64,000 nucleotides of DNA from Pestalotiopsis fici W106-1 (GCF_000516985.1 NW_006917092.1:62001-126000); one strand, 5' to 3'; counted from the stretch's first letter, positions 47,411-59,211 are shown. Numbers and translations: made by a program. Notes: generated by a model from the sequence alone, not told the origin.

Positions 47411-49254
47411 ATGGAGGTGAAGAATGACACCAAAACTATCGCAGCTCACCCCGCCAGCACTGGCGAGGGCAGTATTGGCGATGTCGGCACGTATATTGAC
47501 CCTGTAAAGGAGGCGAAGATGATGCGAAAGTTCGATGTAAGTCGTGGTATTTGTTCATTTTCTCCTTTTGAATTTCTTCTTTATTATAACCATTCTTACC
47601 ACTGGCATTCATTCTAATATTGTTTCAACAGATATACGCGGTTGGGCTTCTCGGAGTCCTGTACATGCTTGCGAACCTGGACAGGCACGTACCAAAAAGT
47701 CCCTGAATCGAAAGACGCATAAACTTATACCATAACTCAGGAGTAACATTGGCAATGCCCAAACTGCTGGAATCGGCACAGATATTGGCCTGGTCGGTAA
47801 TCAATATGGTACAGCCGTCACTCTGCTATACGCTACCTACGTTCCCTTTGAAGGCCCGGTCGCAGTATTATTGAAGATAATTGGACCGAAATACCTCTTG
47901 ACATTTTGTTGTTTTGCTTGGTATGTTCTGGACCCAAATATAAATCTGCCATTCCAATTTCCATGACGCTCACATAGCATCGCAGGGGAGCTGTCTGCCT
48001 AGCTACTGGGTTCGTCCAGAATTATCAAGGCTTGTACGCATGCCGTCTTTTGACGGGCTTCTTCGAGGCAGGATTGATACCCTGCATCAACGTTTACCTT
48101 GGCATGATTTACAAAAAGTCAGAACGTGGAAAAAGGCAGGTTGCACCGATGATTGCAATGGCCTCTTGCAATGACTGACCGCTTGCAGATCTTCAGTAAT
48201 TTTCGCCTTCAGTGCTCTCGCAAGTGCCTTTGGTGGTTTATTCGCCTATGGTCTCACCCAGATCGAGTCCAACTCGTACTTTAGGTCATGGAGAGCCTTG
48301 TTCATCATTGAAGGTATAATGACAATTCTCATTTGCCCTGTATTCTTCTTTCTATTCCCAGAGTCACCAACCACTGCCAAATTTCTCACTGCCGAGGAAA
48401 AGCAGATGATGAAGTTGCGTTACGAGCAAGACCAACACTGGGGAATTGACGACACTTTTAGCTGGGACGCAGTCATTGCAGCTCTCACAGACCCAAAGTT
48501 CTTCGCTCAGTATGTAACTTGAACATGGCGAATGTTGTTCAAAGAATACTAATCATAGACAGCTTCATTTTCCAATTCGCGGTTGACATCTCGCTGTACG
48601 GGTTCACGACATTTTTGCCAGCAATCATTAAAGGTCTCGGCTACACCTCAGTCCAGGCAAATCTCCTGACCGTACCAGTGTACTTCTGGGGACTGATCAC
48701 GTTCATTTTCACGGCCTACATGTCGGACAAGCAGCGCAACCGCGGGTTTTGGATCGGGGGTCCTCTATTGTGCCTAATTATTGGTTATGCCTTGTTGATT
48801 TCCGTAGAGAGCGTACAAGTTCGGTACTTTGCTTGCTTTAGTAAGTCTGGCCTAGCCATCAACCAAGGACAATGACTAACAGTCCTACCTAGTTGTCGTC
48901 ATGGGAGTCTATCCAACGACTGGTATGAGCATCATGTGGCTGAGCGACAATGTTGCGCGTCACTTCAAGCGAGCAACAATGGTTGGGGCCACTTTGACGC
49001 TCGGAAACACTGCTGGTGTGGCCGTGGGCCAGATCTTTACCACGGAGGATTCTCCCCGTTATATCACGGGGCTCTCGATCGCCATGGGTCTTGCTGCTGT
49101 CGCCTTGGGTGCCGTCGCCGCTTTGATGATTGGAATGCATCTCGTGAATAAGAGACGTGATGCTAGACTGAGAGAGGCAGAGGCCAACGGTACACCACTG
49201 CCACAGAGGCCAGAACTTGGCGACATGGATGTGTATTTCAGGTATTCCTTGTAG
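47411..49254 (+). CDS. MFS transporter, Dal5/allantoate permease (ACS) family, intact copy
   Basis: Seven exons (47411-47536, 47632-47684, 47741-47920, 47986-48135, 48189-48509, 48563-48840, 48893-49254) give 489 residues with about 12 membrane segments. Family markers: LANLDRSNIGNAQTAG, RLLTGFFEAGLIPC, YKKSERGKR and FFLFPESP. Dal5-type anion:cation symporters import allantoate, ureidosuccinate, dipeptides, nicotinate and similar organic anions. Two introns (starting 47685 and 48136) begin with GC rather than GT; in both cases only the GC site restores the frame and the family sequence. The N-terminus is a soluble tail. It shares its promoter with the oxoprolinase, so it probably imports that enzyme's substrate or a precursor. 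Confidence 0.85.
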
Positions 49255-49687
49255 TTGGTTTGTAGTGGACTCTGTAGCACGGGTGGATAGGGTCAACGGC
49301 CCGCGGGGAGCGCTAGAGGTGCCCTCGCTGGGGTTGAAAAGCACTAGTAATGCACTGTAATCAAGCTGGAGATAACCCTGATAAGGATGAATGATACCTT
49401 GCTGATACCTATACCACATCAAGCTAGGTAATCGACTCTTGTTACATCTTGTCTCAATTCGTATCTTTCACTTCAAACGATCATCTCTTTACTTGATCCA
49501 TTTTCTGCTGACTGGTGCTCAAGTTCTTTTCCAATTGAGTGAGAACAAGTCTTCCAGGGTATAAATCAGAGTTGCGCAGAGCTTTACCTGGGTACCTGCG
49601 TCTTTACTGCTAAACCCCACGGTTCGGGACACGTCCGAGCTGGAATGCGGGGCACCGGGACTGCCCCGTTGTAGCATTACACGCCCA
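49255..49687. promoter_or_regulatory. Promoter of the cluster Zn2Cys6 regulator
   Basis: Contains two close GATA sites (AGATAA at 49370-49375 and TGATAAG at 49379-49385) and a CGG-N12-CCG element at 49620-49637, about 50 bp before the start codon. GATA sites point to nitrogen control; the CGG/CCG element could serve autoregulation. Confidence 0.5.
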
Positions 49688-52058
49688 ATGGCTACACCAT
49701 TCACCAACATCGACGAGGCCTCTCCGTCTCCAGCAAAACGACTCAAGCGGAGCTTCAAAGCATGCAAGTAGGTGGCCTGATCCTGTCATACAGACTGATT
49801 TACTAACTGTCCCATAGTCGTTGCCATGTCCAGAAGACGAAATGCACCGGGGAGAAGCCTTGTCGGGGCTGTTTGAGGTCGGATAATGCCCACAACTGCA
49901 CGTATCCCGTTCGCGAACGAAAGGTCATAGTTCTAGAAAGGTGGGTTTACATCGGCCGTTCCGTTGATCAATGACATGATACCCGCTGCTACGAAATGCA
50001 ATATGCTGACAACTTTTCAAGCTACATTGAACAGATGCAAGCAGAAAACGACAAGCTCAGGAAGCGCAAATTGTCCGCATCGGCATCACCACGTTCTACT
50101 GTTGATAATACGGGAGCTGCTAGGAGCGTTGACGGCAATGGCATTCTACCTGAAGCTTTGGAAGCACAAACCGATGACGACAATCGTGATGAGGATCGAG
50201 CCACCGCAAATGTAGCCAAGCCGTTGCTCGAAGACCGGATATCCATTCGTGACAACGGCATCTCCTCGCGGCCAGTATACGTCGGCGGTGCCGCGTGTAC
50301 AGCATTTGCCGCTCGGCTTGGTGGCCATCTTCGCGGAAATCAAGTAGTCTCTCCGGCTGTTATTCCTGTATTCAAGCATACTGATTTGCAGCGCACCCAT
50401 CATTCTCGCCATAACCTACCAAGCCGCGCGTATGCCCGCTTCCTCGTGCAGACTGTCATCAACTTTATTGGCAAAGATTACCACCTACTCCGCAAGAGAT
50501 CATACTTTGCCAAAGTGGACCAGATTTACGATGACGTACAAGGAGCCAACTCCATATCACTCTGCCGGCTTTTCGTCGTCCTGGCTCTCGGCGAACTGTA
50601 CCTCAAGAGATCAGAGATTGTAGAGGATGGTTCGAGGACTGTTCCGGGTACCACCTTCTTCCTTCAGGCGGTCACATACTTTGAGGAACATTATGAAGAA
50701 CCAGACGTAGAGTACATTGAAACATTGCTGTTGTTGGTAAGATACCCCAATATCTATGTGTAACCGTGGTCAAGCTGATTCGTCCCTAGTCATTCTACTC
50801 GCATGCCTTGAACCGAAAGAATAACGCCTACACCTATACCGGTTTGGCATTACGTCTCAGCGTTTCGATTGGGTTGCATCGAAATATTACTTATGAACCT
50901 GGCATAAGCCCAGCCGAAATCGAGAATCGCCGCCGCGTCTGGTGGACTGTCTACACATTTGAACGACTTTGCAGCGCAAAGCTGGGACACCCCATCATGA
51001 TTCGAGATGAGGATATTGATGCTCCTCTCCCATCGTCCAATGGCCTCACGACAGAGGAGCTGGATGATTTTATGGATGCTCGACAGTTGCTTGCCAACAT
51101 CAAGCTCTCACGTATCACAGGCTCCATCATGAGCCTCATTTACGGGTCTGGGCTCGCAAAGACAAAGAATTTTATCAGCAATGTCCACCAGATTCTCAAC
51201 AATCTCAAACAATGGGACACTGAGCTTTGTCCGGATCTTAAGCTTGACTACGACAGATTCCCCACCTACGGATCGCGCTCTGTTGCTTCACTTCGGCTGC
51301 ATTTCAATCAGTGTATCATCCTCACTACCAGACCAGTCCTACTTCATGTTCTCAACTATCATATCAAGCCAATCCTGTCGCAAACGGCGTCACAACCAAC
51401 CAGACCTCTATCCGCAATGGCTATTGCCCTGAGTGAGGCTTGTATATACGCTGCAAGGGCGTCGGCGAATCTGCTCTCCCAGTTGTGGATAGATGGTAGA
51501 ATTGCCAAATTTGGCTACTTCGACGCTCACTACACGTTTTCGTCTGCCGTAGTCCTCCTTATTTCTAATACTTTGAGGGCCAACGAGTTTGACGCGGACA
51601 CGATCACTGTCTCGCTCGCTCTACTGCAAAGCATGGTGGAAGATGGCAACTTGCCGGCCCAGGAAATGTACGAGAGGCTTCTTTCCCTACAAAAAGATGT
51701 CGATGAGCTCCAAAAGACAGCACCGCAATTCTCCGGGCCTCGAAGGGGTTACATCACACCGTCAGGTACCTTTGCAGCAAATATCAAGCGGAGCGACGCA
51801 GCCCACCTGAGCCCTAGGAGTAATAGTCGCGGCAGTGTAAGCATCCCACGAGAACCAAACACCGGAGTTGCAGAAATACGCAATGCTGCTCCCTTGAATG
51901 ACCCATTCATTCAGGACTTTTTAAGCAGCTCCGATAACCGCACTTGGAGCCCAGATGCGTTTCACATTTTCGATGGCGAGGATGGAGCTTGGTCGCTTGC
52001 TTGGGATAACACCAACAACCTTTTCAACGGCGATCTTTCATTCACACCTGGCGTATAA
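49688..52058 (+). CDS. Zn2Cys6 transcription factor of the oxoprolinase cluster
   Basis: Four exons (49688-49767, 49818-49940, 50022-50736, 50790-52058) give 728 residues. The zinc cluster CNRCHVQKTKCTGEKPCRGC plus a distal Cys (DNAHNCTYP) starts near residue 26 and is split by the first intron. VRERKVIVLESYIEQMQAEN forms the linker and start of a coiled-coil dimerisation helix. The middle homology region includes YTYTGLALRLSVSIGLHRN and RRVWWTVYTFERLCS, the fungal_trans signature. It lies between the transporter and the dehydrogenase, with its end only 83 bp from the converging dehydrogenase gene. It is the obvious candidate pathway regulator of 42.7-60.4 kb; this is inferred from position. 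Confidence 0.9.
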
Positions 52059-52141
52059 AAGCGATACCTCTCTTGGCGTTGGAATATACCCTGCATTTTT
52101 GAAATGGTAGCACGACTACCCCCATCCATTGTTTCGTGTCA

Positions 52142-53194
52142 CTAGCTTCGATTTACAATAGTAACATTGTCTTTGCTGCCAAAGAAGAACTCGTCCAAAT
52201 TCCGAATATTAACTTCATCGAATTGTCCCCACGTTGTCCTTGAAGCGACGCCGATATGAGGCAGCACCGTTGTTCTGTAGTTGTCGCGCAGCTTTGGGTT
52301 GATCCCGGGTTCGTTTGCATGCACGTCTAGCCCAACGCCAATCACACTGCCAGATTGCATCGCGGCCAAGAGTGCATCCTCATCAATCAGTCCACCTCTC
52401 GCAATGTTGACGATTCTGATCTTCCTATCGCCCAAACGTCCCAGTGTAGAAGAAGAGATGATGTTCTCCGTATCTGGTGTAAGAGGGCAAGCCAAGCACA
52501 AACAATCTACCACATCTAGGAGAGATTCCATAGAATCATGATAGACCGCCCCTCCCGGCAATATGTTGGCGGCGTCTGACCTCGGCTTGCGGTTGTGGTA
52601 GTGAATCTTCATATCCAGAGCGTACGCCGCCTTCTTCGCAATGGCCATACCGATATCGCCCAAGCCGACCACTCCAAGCACCTGACCGCAAGGCTCAATG
52701 GCCATTGTTCCAATCTCCCGGCTGGAGGACCATTGATCGGTACGAGTATAGTGTTCAGCCAGTGTAAAGTAGCGATAGGTGTTGAGAATAAGGTGCAGGG
52801 CTGTGTTGGCGACGGCCTCGGTGCAGGTATTGGGTGTATTGGCATAGGAAATTCCTCTACGAGACAGGGCGTCAATATCGGCCGCATCGTAGCCATGGCC
52901 ACTACATGTGATCAACTTGAGAGAAGCAGGGTATAGATCGACTGCCTTGCCCGCGAAGAGACGATGATGAGCATAGGTTCCCGCTTTCAGCCATCCTGTC
53001 CGGAGTATTGCAGCGATGTTTGAGTACGCCTGTCCGGGTGCCAGTCGCTCGCAAAATTCGTCAACGTTCTTGCAATCGTAGCGGATGACATTGAATTTCG
53101 AAAGGACTTGATTCCAGTTTGCTGGATCCTCTCCCCGAACCGAGGACTCGACCAGGAGCACCGTCGGCTTTTCCGCAACTATACATTCACCCAT
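52142..53194 (-). CDS. D-isomer-specific 2-hydroxyacid dehydrogenase
   Basis: A single exon of 350 residues. The NAD-binding Rossmann motif GVVGLGDIGMAIA is central. Catalytic residues are in place: Arg in NIARGGLIDEDAL, Glu in GLDVHANEPG, and His in VLPHIGVAS. The N-terminal substrate half includes CSGHGYDAADIDA. The family reduces 2-keto acids to D-2-hydroxy acids or the reverse (glycerate, glyoxylate, phosphoglycerate or bulkier acids). It is divergent from the M20 amidohydrolase, with which it shares a promoter carrying a 26-bp inverted repeat. In the cluster it could handle the 2-keto or 2-hydroxy acid left after deamination of the imported compound; that is inference. Confidence 0.9.
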   Translation of the reverse strand: MGECIVAEKPTVLLVESSVRGEDPANWNQVLSKFNVIRYDCKNVDEFCERLAPGQAYSNIAAILRTGWLKAGTYAHHRLFAGKAVDLYPASLKLITCSGHGYDAADIDALSRRGISYANTPNTCTEAVANTALHLILNTYRYFTLAEHYTRTDQWSSSREIGTMAIEPCGQVLGVVGLGDIGMAIAKKAAYALDMKIHYHNRKPRSDAANILPGGAVYHDSMESLLDVVDCLCLACPLTPDTENIISSSTLGRLGDRKIRIVNIARGGLIDEDALLAAMQSGSVIGVGLDVHANEPGINPKLRDNYRTTVLPHIGVASRTTWGQFDEVNIRNLDEFFFGSKDNVTIVNRS

Positions 53195-53704
53195 TTCTCA
53201 CAGCGATTGTTGCAGCACTCGCTTTCATACACCGAGACCAGGTACAATTGCAGGTCACATTTCCAGCTTAAACCATTTGCGCATCAATGGGTTCCAAGTG
53301 CCCTACACGACAAGCGGACTCACTTATCAGGGCGGGCAGCGAGCGATAGGCTAGTGCCGGCACCTACCCGAGAGGCCGGACCAGTGGCCCGCTACTACCA
53401 GCACTGAAATAAGCCACACGGCAATTAACGCCGGGTCATACAAGCTGTCAGGCCCTGCTGTTCAACGATCGGCGCGTCATATCGAGCCGATCCATCATAT
53501 TGCTACAGATTACCCGCTACTGACTCTGATGACTCAGCACTCTATTATTTGCATTCGGTTTTGCATCCGATTGAACATGACGTAGACTCATTATTGAAAA
53601 TCCTTTACAGTCCTTGGACTTGCTGCGCTTGCCCTTGCAATTGCTCAACCTACGAGATCAAGGCGGCAGAGAGTCGATTGCGATTGACCAACTTCTTGAT
53701 GATC
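53195..53704. promoter_or_regulatory. Shared promoter of dehydrogenase and M20 amidohydrolase
   Basis: A 510-bp divergent promoter. It holds a perfect inverted repeat GATCGGC-N12-GCCGATC (53467-53492), a CGG-N9-CCG (53419-53433), and TGACTC plus ATGACTCA (53521-53526, 53529-53536). The last matches the Gcn4/CPC1 amino-acid-control site. Confidence 0.6.
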
Positions 53705-54808
53705 ATGGCAGACGCAGCATCTCACCCAGCAGTCAGATTGCTGCAGTCTCTCATAGAGATTGACAGTACTAGCGAAAAGGAACTCGAAATTGGGATATTC
53801 CTTGCGGATCATTTGGAAAAACTTGGCTACACTGTTGAAAGGATCGCGATTTCAACCGGCTCGACAAGGCACAACGTCTATGCATACCTCGGCAAACAGA
53901 GAAAGAACCGACTTCTTGTAACATCGCACATGGACACTGTCCCCCCACACATTCCTTTCAGCATTGAGGAAGACATTATTCGAGGCCGAGGAGCCTGCGA
54001 TGATCTGGGTCCCCTAGTCTCGCAGTTGTTAGCTATTGAGGAACTGCGAACCGAAGGGAAGATCAAGGAAGGCGACGTCAGCTTTCTATACGTTGTTGGA
54101 GAGGAAAAGGGTGGACCGGGAATGATTGCAGCCAATGACATGGGCCTCGAATGGGAGGCTGGACTATTTGGCGAACCTACGGAAGGTAAACTGGCCAAGG
54201 GGCACAAGGGGCATATAGTCTTTGAGATTAGTTCTCTCGGGAAACCCTGGTACGTTTGTTGGCCTTACATACCTGTTCTTAGATCTTGGTCCTCTAACAT
54301 GCTGTCTAGTCACTCGGGGTACCCTGATCGCGGCAAAAACGCAATATCAGCTTTACTCAAAGCTCTCCTTGATCTCGAAAGTGTTACTTGGCCTTCCTCG
54401 GATGTCCTTGGGCCATCGACTTTCAACATGGGCAAGATTGAGGGAGGAGAGGGCTACAACATCCTCGCCGGGTCTGCAAAAGCACTTTGTGGCATCCGCG
54501 TAGCTACGGATGCCCCCGGAATCAAACAGCTGGTCAGCGAAACTGTCAACAAACACCCGGATGTGGAGGTCAAGTTCCTCTTTGAGTACAACGAAACATT
54601 TCTGGACTGGGACATGGAAGGATTTGAATCTGCACCTGTATCATATGGGACAGATATTCCGCGTCTACGCGGCTCACATAAGAAGGTGTTATACGGCCCA
54701 GGGAGCATTCTCGTTGCCCATGGAAAGGATGAGCATATAGGAATTACTGAGCTCATTGATAGTATCACCAAAAACAAACTCTTAGTCTCGAGGCTATTGG
54801 GTTTGTGA
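53705..54808 (+). CDS. M20-family metallo-amidohydrolase
   Basis: Two exons (53705-54249, 54310-54808) give 347 residues starting MADAASHPAVRLLQSL; a Met two codons earlier (53699) is an alternative. The 60-nt intron has no stop and keeps frame, so it can be mistaken for coding sequence. Splicing it gives KPCHSGYPDRGKNA, the expected dimerisation-domain motif. Metal ligands and catalytic residues: HMDTVPPH, GRGACDDLG and GEEKGGPGM. The family contains acetylornithine deacetylases, succinyl-diaminopimelate desuccinylases and N-carbamoyl-amino-acid hydrolases. Beside an oxoprolinase/hydantoinase, hydrolysis of an N-acyl or N-carbamoyl amino acid is a reasonable guess. Confidence 0.87.
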   Translation: MADAASHPAVRLLQSLIEIDSTSEKELEIGIFLADHLEKLGYTVERIAISTGSTRHNVYAYLGKQRKNRLLVTSHMDTVPPHIPFSIEEDIIRGRGACDDLGPLVSQLLAIEELRTEGKIKEGDVSFLYVVGEEKGGPGMIAANDMGLEWEAGLFGEPTEGKLAKGHKGHIVFEISSLGKPWYVCWPYIPVLRSWSSNMLSSHSGYPDRGKNAISALLKALLDLESVTWPSSDVLGPSTFNMGKIEGGEGYNILAGSAKALCGIRVATDAPGIKQLVSETVNKHPDVEVKFLFEYNETFLDWDMEGFESAPVSYGTDIPRLRGSHKKVLYGPGSILVAHGKDEHIGITELIDSITKNKLLVSRLLGL

Positions 54809-55158
54809 TTTGAATCTCATGCTAAATTGAGCTGAGCCATTGGCACTCTTCAACAAACCCGATACTGCAAGAAACTATCAGAACATGTCAAACAAGAATG
54901 GATTTGACGACGCCATAGAAAGGTGTCGTACTGACGTAGTCAGTACCCACCGCAGATCACCTGCTTGGGTATATAGTCGCTCTTCAGCACCTCTCTTTTG
55001 TAGACTAGAGATCAACTCAGACAACTTTCAATGCTTCCTCGATCATCTTGTCTTCAGTTCCCCCTTCACACATCGGCTCAGGTGAGAAAAGGGTCACACT
55101 TTCATATCCTAAATGAGCTTAGACTAAACCATCGCTCCTCTGGGTTTCTCGATGAGCT
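54809..55158. other. Convergent gap between M20 and 2-oxoglutarate oxygenase genes
   Basis: A 350-bp stretch with the 3' ends of two converging genes. No coding frame was recognised. Confidence 0.45.
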
Positions 55159-56504
55159 TTAGGTGGCCGCTTTCACCGCGATGGATGCGAGAAGCTTCTC
55201 CGTAGGAGCAAAGGTGTCGCCCTCACGGAAAGGATCACTGTGTACGCCTGGGTCGCGGGGTCGATCAAAATCGAGATCCGGCTTCAGGTAACCGTGTTTC
55301 TTCGCCTCCAAGAATTGTACAGTGTTGTACGTGACTGAGGGGTCCAAGGGCTTGTCCTTGCCGAGTTTCTTCAGTACAGGCGAGTTCTTGAACGGCAATA
55401 GACTATAGTCATCGTTGGGACGCGAGAAATAGTATATGCCGACGCGCAAGGAGTTGACCTGATCCGGGGGCGGGGTGACAACGCGGTGGATCGTTGCGGG
55501 AAAGACTCCTCCGGTCATGAGCTCGAGGGCCTGTCCCACATTCACCACCAATGTATACGGTTTGTACTGCATCCAGTCTGGATCAGCAACCCAAATCTTG
55601 AAATCTTCAATGAGGAAGGGAAGACTGCACATACCTCAACCCACTTGAAGACACCGCTCTTGTGAAGAATTTGAAGTGCGCAAACGGGCTGGGAAAACAG
55701 GATCGAAAAGGTGCCCCAATCAGCATGGGCAGGCATGAAGAGACCACGCGCCTTGAGAGTGGCCTCTGGAGTCAGAGGCGCATAGCTCATCTATGTAAGA
55801 GTTGGCGTTAGTCAACTGTGACCCATCTCTTAACAATCGAACGAAGAGCAGTTCAAACATACGTATCGGTAGTATTCTGAGCTCGATTGACCTGCGCGAT
55901 GAGTTTGCAGCATTTCCTGTTCCGGAATTTCCAGGCACATGGCCAACAAAACGAGAAACTTTCTCTGAATATCATCGCGAATATGCAACATGACTTTTTG
56001 CGTCTCGGCGAAATGATGGATCAAATGAGCTGGATGCTTTCGGTCTGCCTTGGGGTCATTCAACAACATGTTGTAAAAGTCAATCTTTGGGAGCACTTTG
56101 AGCATCAGCACAACTAGTACTCATTCATGGGGATTGCATTCATGAAAGAACTAACCTCTTTGTGGAACCCCAGGCCTCCAGCAGCTTTGAAACCGACATA
56201 AATTCCCTGCTCGTCTTCCTCGGGTGTGACTAGATCGTCATGTCAGTGGTAGCTTGTCTACATTGAGGATGGTTTGCCTACCCTCGAAAGGCACTTTCGC
56301 TGCTGGGTCCATGGTCATGGTTGCATTGGCAAGGTCCATCTGAGCGTCCCACACTTCATTGGAAATGCCGTGGCCACTGACAGTAACAAAGCCATCCTGG
56401 GTAAAGGCGCTGAAGAACTCGTGCGCCAGCTCCTTGCGTGACAGTGGGTCATCAAATTTAGACAGGTCAATATTAACCAGGTCAATATAGTCCACTTTGA
56501 TCAT
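55159..56504 (-). CDS. 2-oxoglutarate/Fe(II) oxygenase, isopenicillin-N-synthase-like
   Basis: Five exons (56504-56282, 56229-56156, 56084-55863, 55790-55635, 55566-55159) give 360 residues. The N-terminal DIOX_N region includes DGFVTVSGHGIS. The double-stranded beta helix carries the iron ligands HADWG (His, Asp) and ATIHRVV (His), and the 2-oxoglutarate Arg lies in VNSLRVGIYYF. Family members hydroxylate, desaturate or cleave small molecules. The third intron acceptor (before 56084) was chosen because it alone keeps frame and gives HKEIDFYN. The gene is divergent from the broken transporter (865-bp shared region). It is likely to modify the cluster substrate by oxidative removal of a group, but the substrate is not readable. 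Confidence 0.87.
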
Positions 56505-57369
56505 GTTTAGTATTTGACATCATGGGTCACTTTTTTGAAGATGCTCAAGGGCCAGCTCTGCTTGTGGCAGGTAGTACTCTTCTGCAGGAAAGCTGGGCAT
56601 CAACACGGACAAACAAGAGTCACTGTTCAAGGCTTACAATTTTCTTTGGTTGTTGCCGGAGGTGCCCACTTGGGGACCGTTGTATTTTGACGCGCAGCCA
56701 TTTTTGTAGCAAATATCGAGACCTGTAAAGTATTGCGACTATACCAGAAGTAATTCGTATGCCCAAGCGACGCTATAGGCTTCACATATCGTTGAGCCGC
56801 CGTTACTTATTTAACCACAATAGGTTGGGAGCTGCCGATGCTGTGGCACTTAGCTCCTGTGCCTTGAGTTCACCTCCACCTCCACCTCCACCGCCGCTCC
56901 TTGGCCCAACTCTGCGCGAGACGCAGTGGGGCTCCATCAGATAGTGCCGTCCACTATCCATGAGTCAAGCTAATGCTCAAGGAAGATACCAGATACCCCG
57001 GGTTGCTTCAAGTGGTGGTCTGGGTTGTCGCTGCAAGGGGCTTGGCTGGCTAGAGGTGTTCAGCTCCATTCGTTCATGACGATAAGGTCTGTGACGACCC
57101 AGACTATCTCCGCGTGTTATCGTTGATGATTGGGAGCGTCGGAAACACAGATATAGCCTGTGGTATTGTTGGCTGGATTCCTGGGACGCTCGAGGCAACC
57201 ACCTCAACTCGAGCCAACGACATTCTCTAAGTGGTTTCTGTTGCCATCAGAGCACCGCGCATCAGCCGCAACAGCGTTGCCGACACCGTTTTATTGCTTC
57301 CTTCTTTCTACTCAGTCAACGGCAGCGCCAAATCCCTCGTGTCGTACTCGAGCTCCAGCGTACCTGACA
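56505..57369. promoter_or_regulatory. Shared promoter of 2-oxoglutarate oxygenase and disrupted transporter
   Basis: An 865-bp divergent region. A (CACCTC)n microsatellite lies at 56871-56892, resembling the longer one before the second BVMO. An AGCCGCCG segment lies near 56800. No gene was recognised. Confidence 0.5.
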
Positions 57370-57864
57370 ATGGCATCGACCAAGCCCATTTCTCCGAGCG
57401 ACCAAGTGGAATCATGCAAAGAGCCAACGGATTCAGGTCCAGAGATCTCCAAGATCGCCAGCATGGGCGTGGCCTCTGTTGATGATGTAAAGACCTCACC
57501 CAAAGATGTCGACCCTGCCATGGCTGTGGCTGGCGATGAGGTGCTTCACTTTACCCCCGAGGAGGAGGCGTCAGTCTTGCGAAAGATTGACATGTATATT
57601 TTGCCCTTGATGTGCTGGATCTACGCCATTCAGTTTGCCGACAAGATTAGTCTCAACTATGCGTCCTTGATGGGTATCCGTGAGGACACGCATCTCGATC
57701 CGAATTCGCAGCAGTACAGTTGGGCCTCTAGCATCTTCTATGCTGGTTATATCCTATACGAGTGAGTCGGTCAAATACTATAGGCTCGCATTGGACTCGT
57801 CTAACATGGTGCAACATAGATTTCCTACCACATACTTGCTCCGTCGCTTGCCCATTGCCAAGTA

Positions 57865-57890
57865 CAGAGATCGGAACTTTATATCCGTGC
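57865..57890 (+). repeat. Left terminal inverted repeat of the Tc1/mariner element
   Basis: Contains CGGAACTTTATAT then CGTGC. It pairs with 59186-59211 read on the other strand, with a few mismatches. Confidence 0.8.
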
Positions 57891-59185
57891 CACGCTAATC
57901 GACGCGCTATAATCAAAATAACGCGTTTTCCACCCTTTTTTTTATTTTTTATATTATATATTATAATAATGACTATTTTACGTTAATTTGGGACCGAATT
58001 ATCCGGAAATCGCCAGAGAAACGGGGAGTTTTTTAAAAAAGCCCGTATATTTATTGCCGGTGCCGCTATAGCTAATAAAAAGTATATTATTATCGCGGAC
58101 GCGTTTAGTACCGTATAGCGTTAAACCATTACGGAAATTGTTGTTTATATTAAAATAAATAATATTAAGAAAACTAGTAATCGCCGAATAAGGAAATATA
58201 AAATAATTTTCCGGGAAAAACGCTATTTAATTATTTTTGCCCGCAAATACCCGGAAGATACCTATTCCTAGTTTATTAAAAAGAGCGCCTTTTTTATTTA
58301 TACGAAAACTTATAAAAAAAATTTTTAACGTTATTATTTTAAAAATTAAAAAAAGGCTAAAAGGATCCTTTTTACGGAAAAAAACGCTACGGCTAGGCTT
58401 GTTTTCGCACGAAAATATTTAAAACCGGCGGAGCTACGTAAGCTTTTCCGAGCTTTATTTTCGGACGAATATACGGTATATAATAAATCCGGGAAACCTA
58501 GCTAATAGGTTTTCCGTTTAGCAAGCGAAAGGTTCCGTCCCGATTTTATAAATATATAAAGCTATAAAAAGCCGAAAATCTCCGTAATAATTTAGGGAAT
58601 AATATAGCAAAACCGTAAAAAAGAAGGAAGGTCCCCGATTATATTTTGCTAAAGAAATCCGGATATACCGCGCCAAGGAATAAGCTTAAAATCGTATATA
58701 AAGGTCTTTAAAAAAGGCCTATTTCCGCTATATATATTTAGCGATTTTTTCGTTTAAAATAACGCTTTAGTATATAAAAGTTACCGTACGATAAAATAGC
58801 TATCCGACGAAAGGGTAGAGCTTATTAAATAGCCACCTTATAGCCCGGATTTTAACCCTATCGAATACGTATAATAAGAACTAAAAAAGCAAATCCGTAA
58901 ATTAGAACCTGCTTTTTTAAAGCTTAAAAAAATATTGCCGACGAAATATACGCGAGAAAGTTAATTTAAAATGCGTAAAAGGAGATAAAAATAGACTTAA
59001 TTAATACCTTAATCCAGTTTATCCCAAACCGGCTGCGTATAGTTAAAAAAGCTAAGGGGTAGTATATAAAATACTAGATAACGGTTAAAATAAGCTTATT
59101 CCTAGTTCCGTAAACCCCGTGGTGGCTGAGATATCGTAATTAGAAAGTGGTAATTGGAACTGAAAATTTATGCATTTTGGTCCGT

Positions 59186-59211
59186 GCACGCATATAAAGT
59201 TCCGGTCATTG
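59186..59211 (-). repeat. Right terminal inverted repeat of the Tc1/mariner element
   Basis: The reverse complement begins CAATGACCGGAACTTTATAT and aligns with the left end. Confidence 0.8.
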
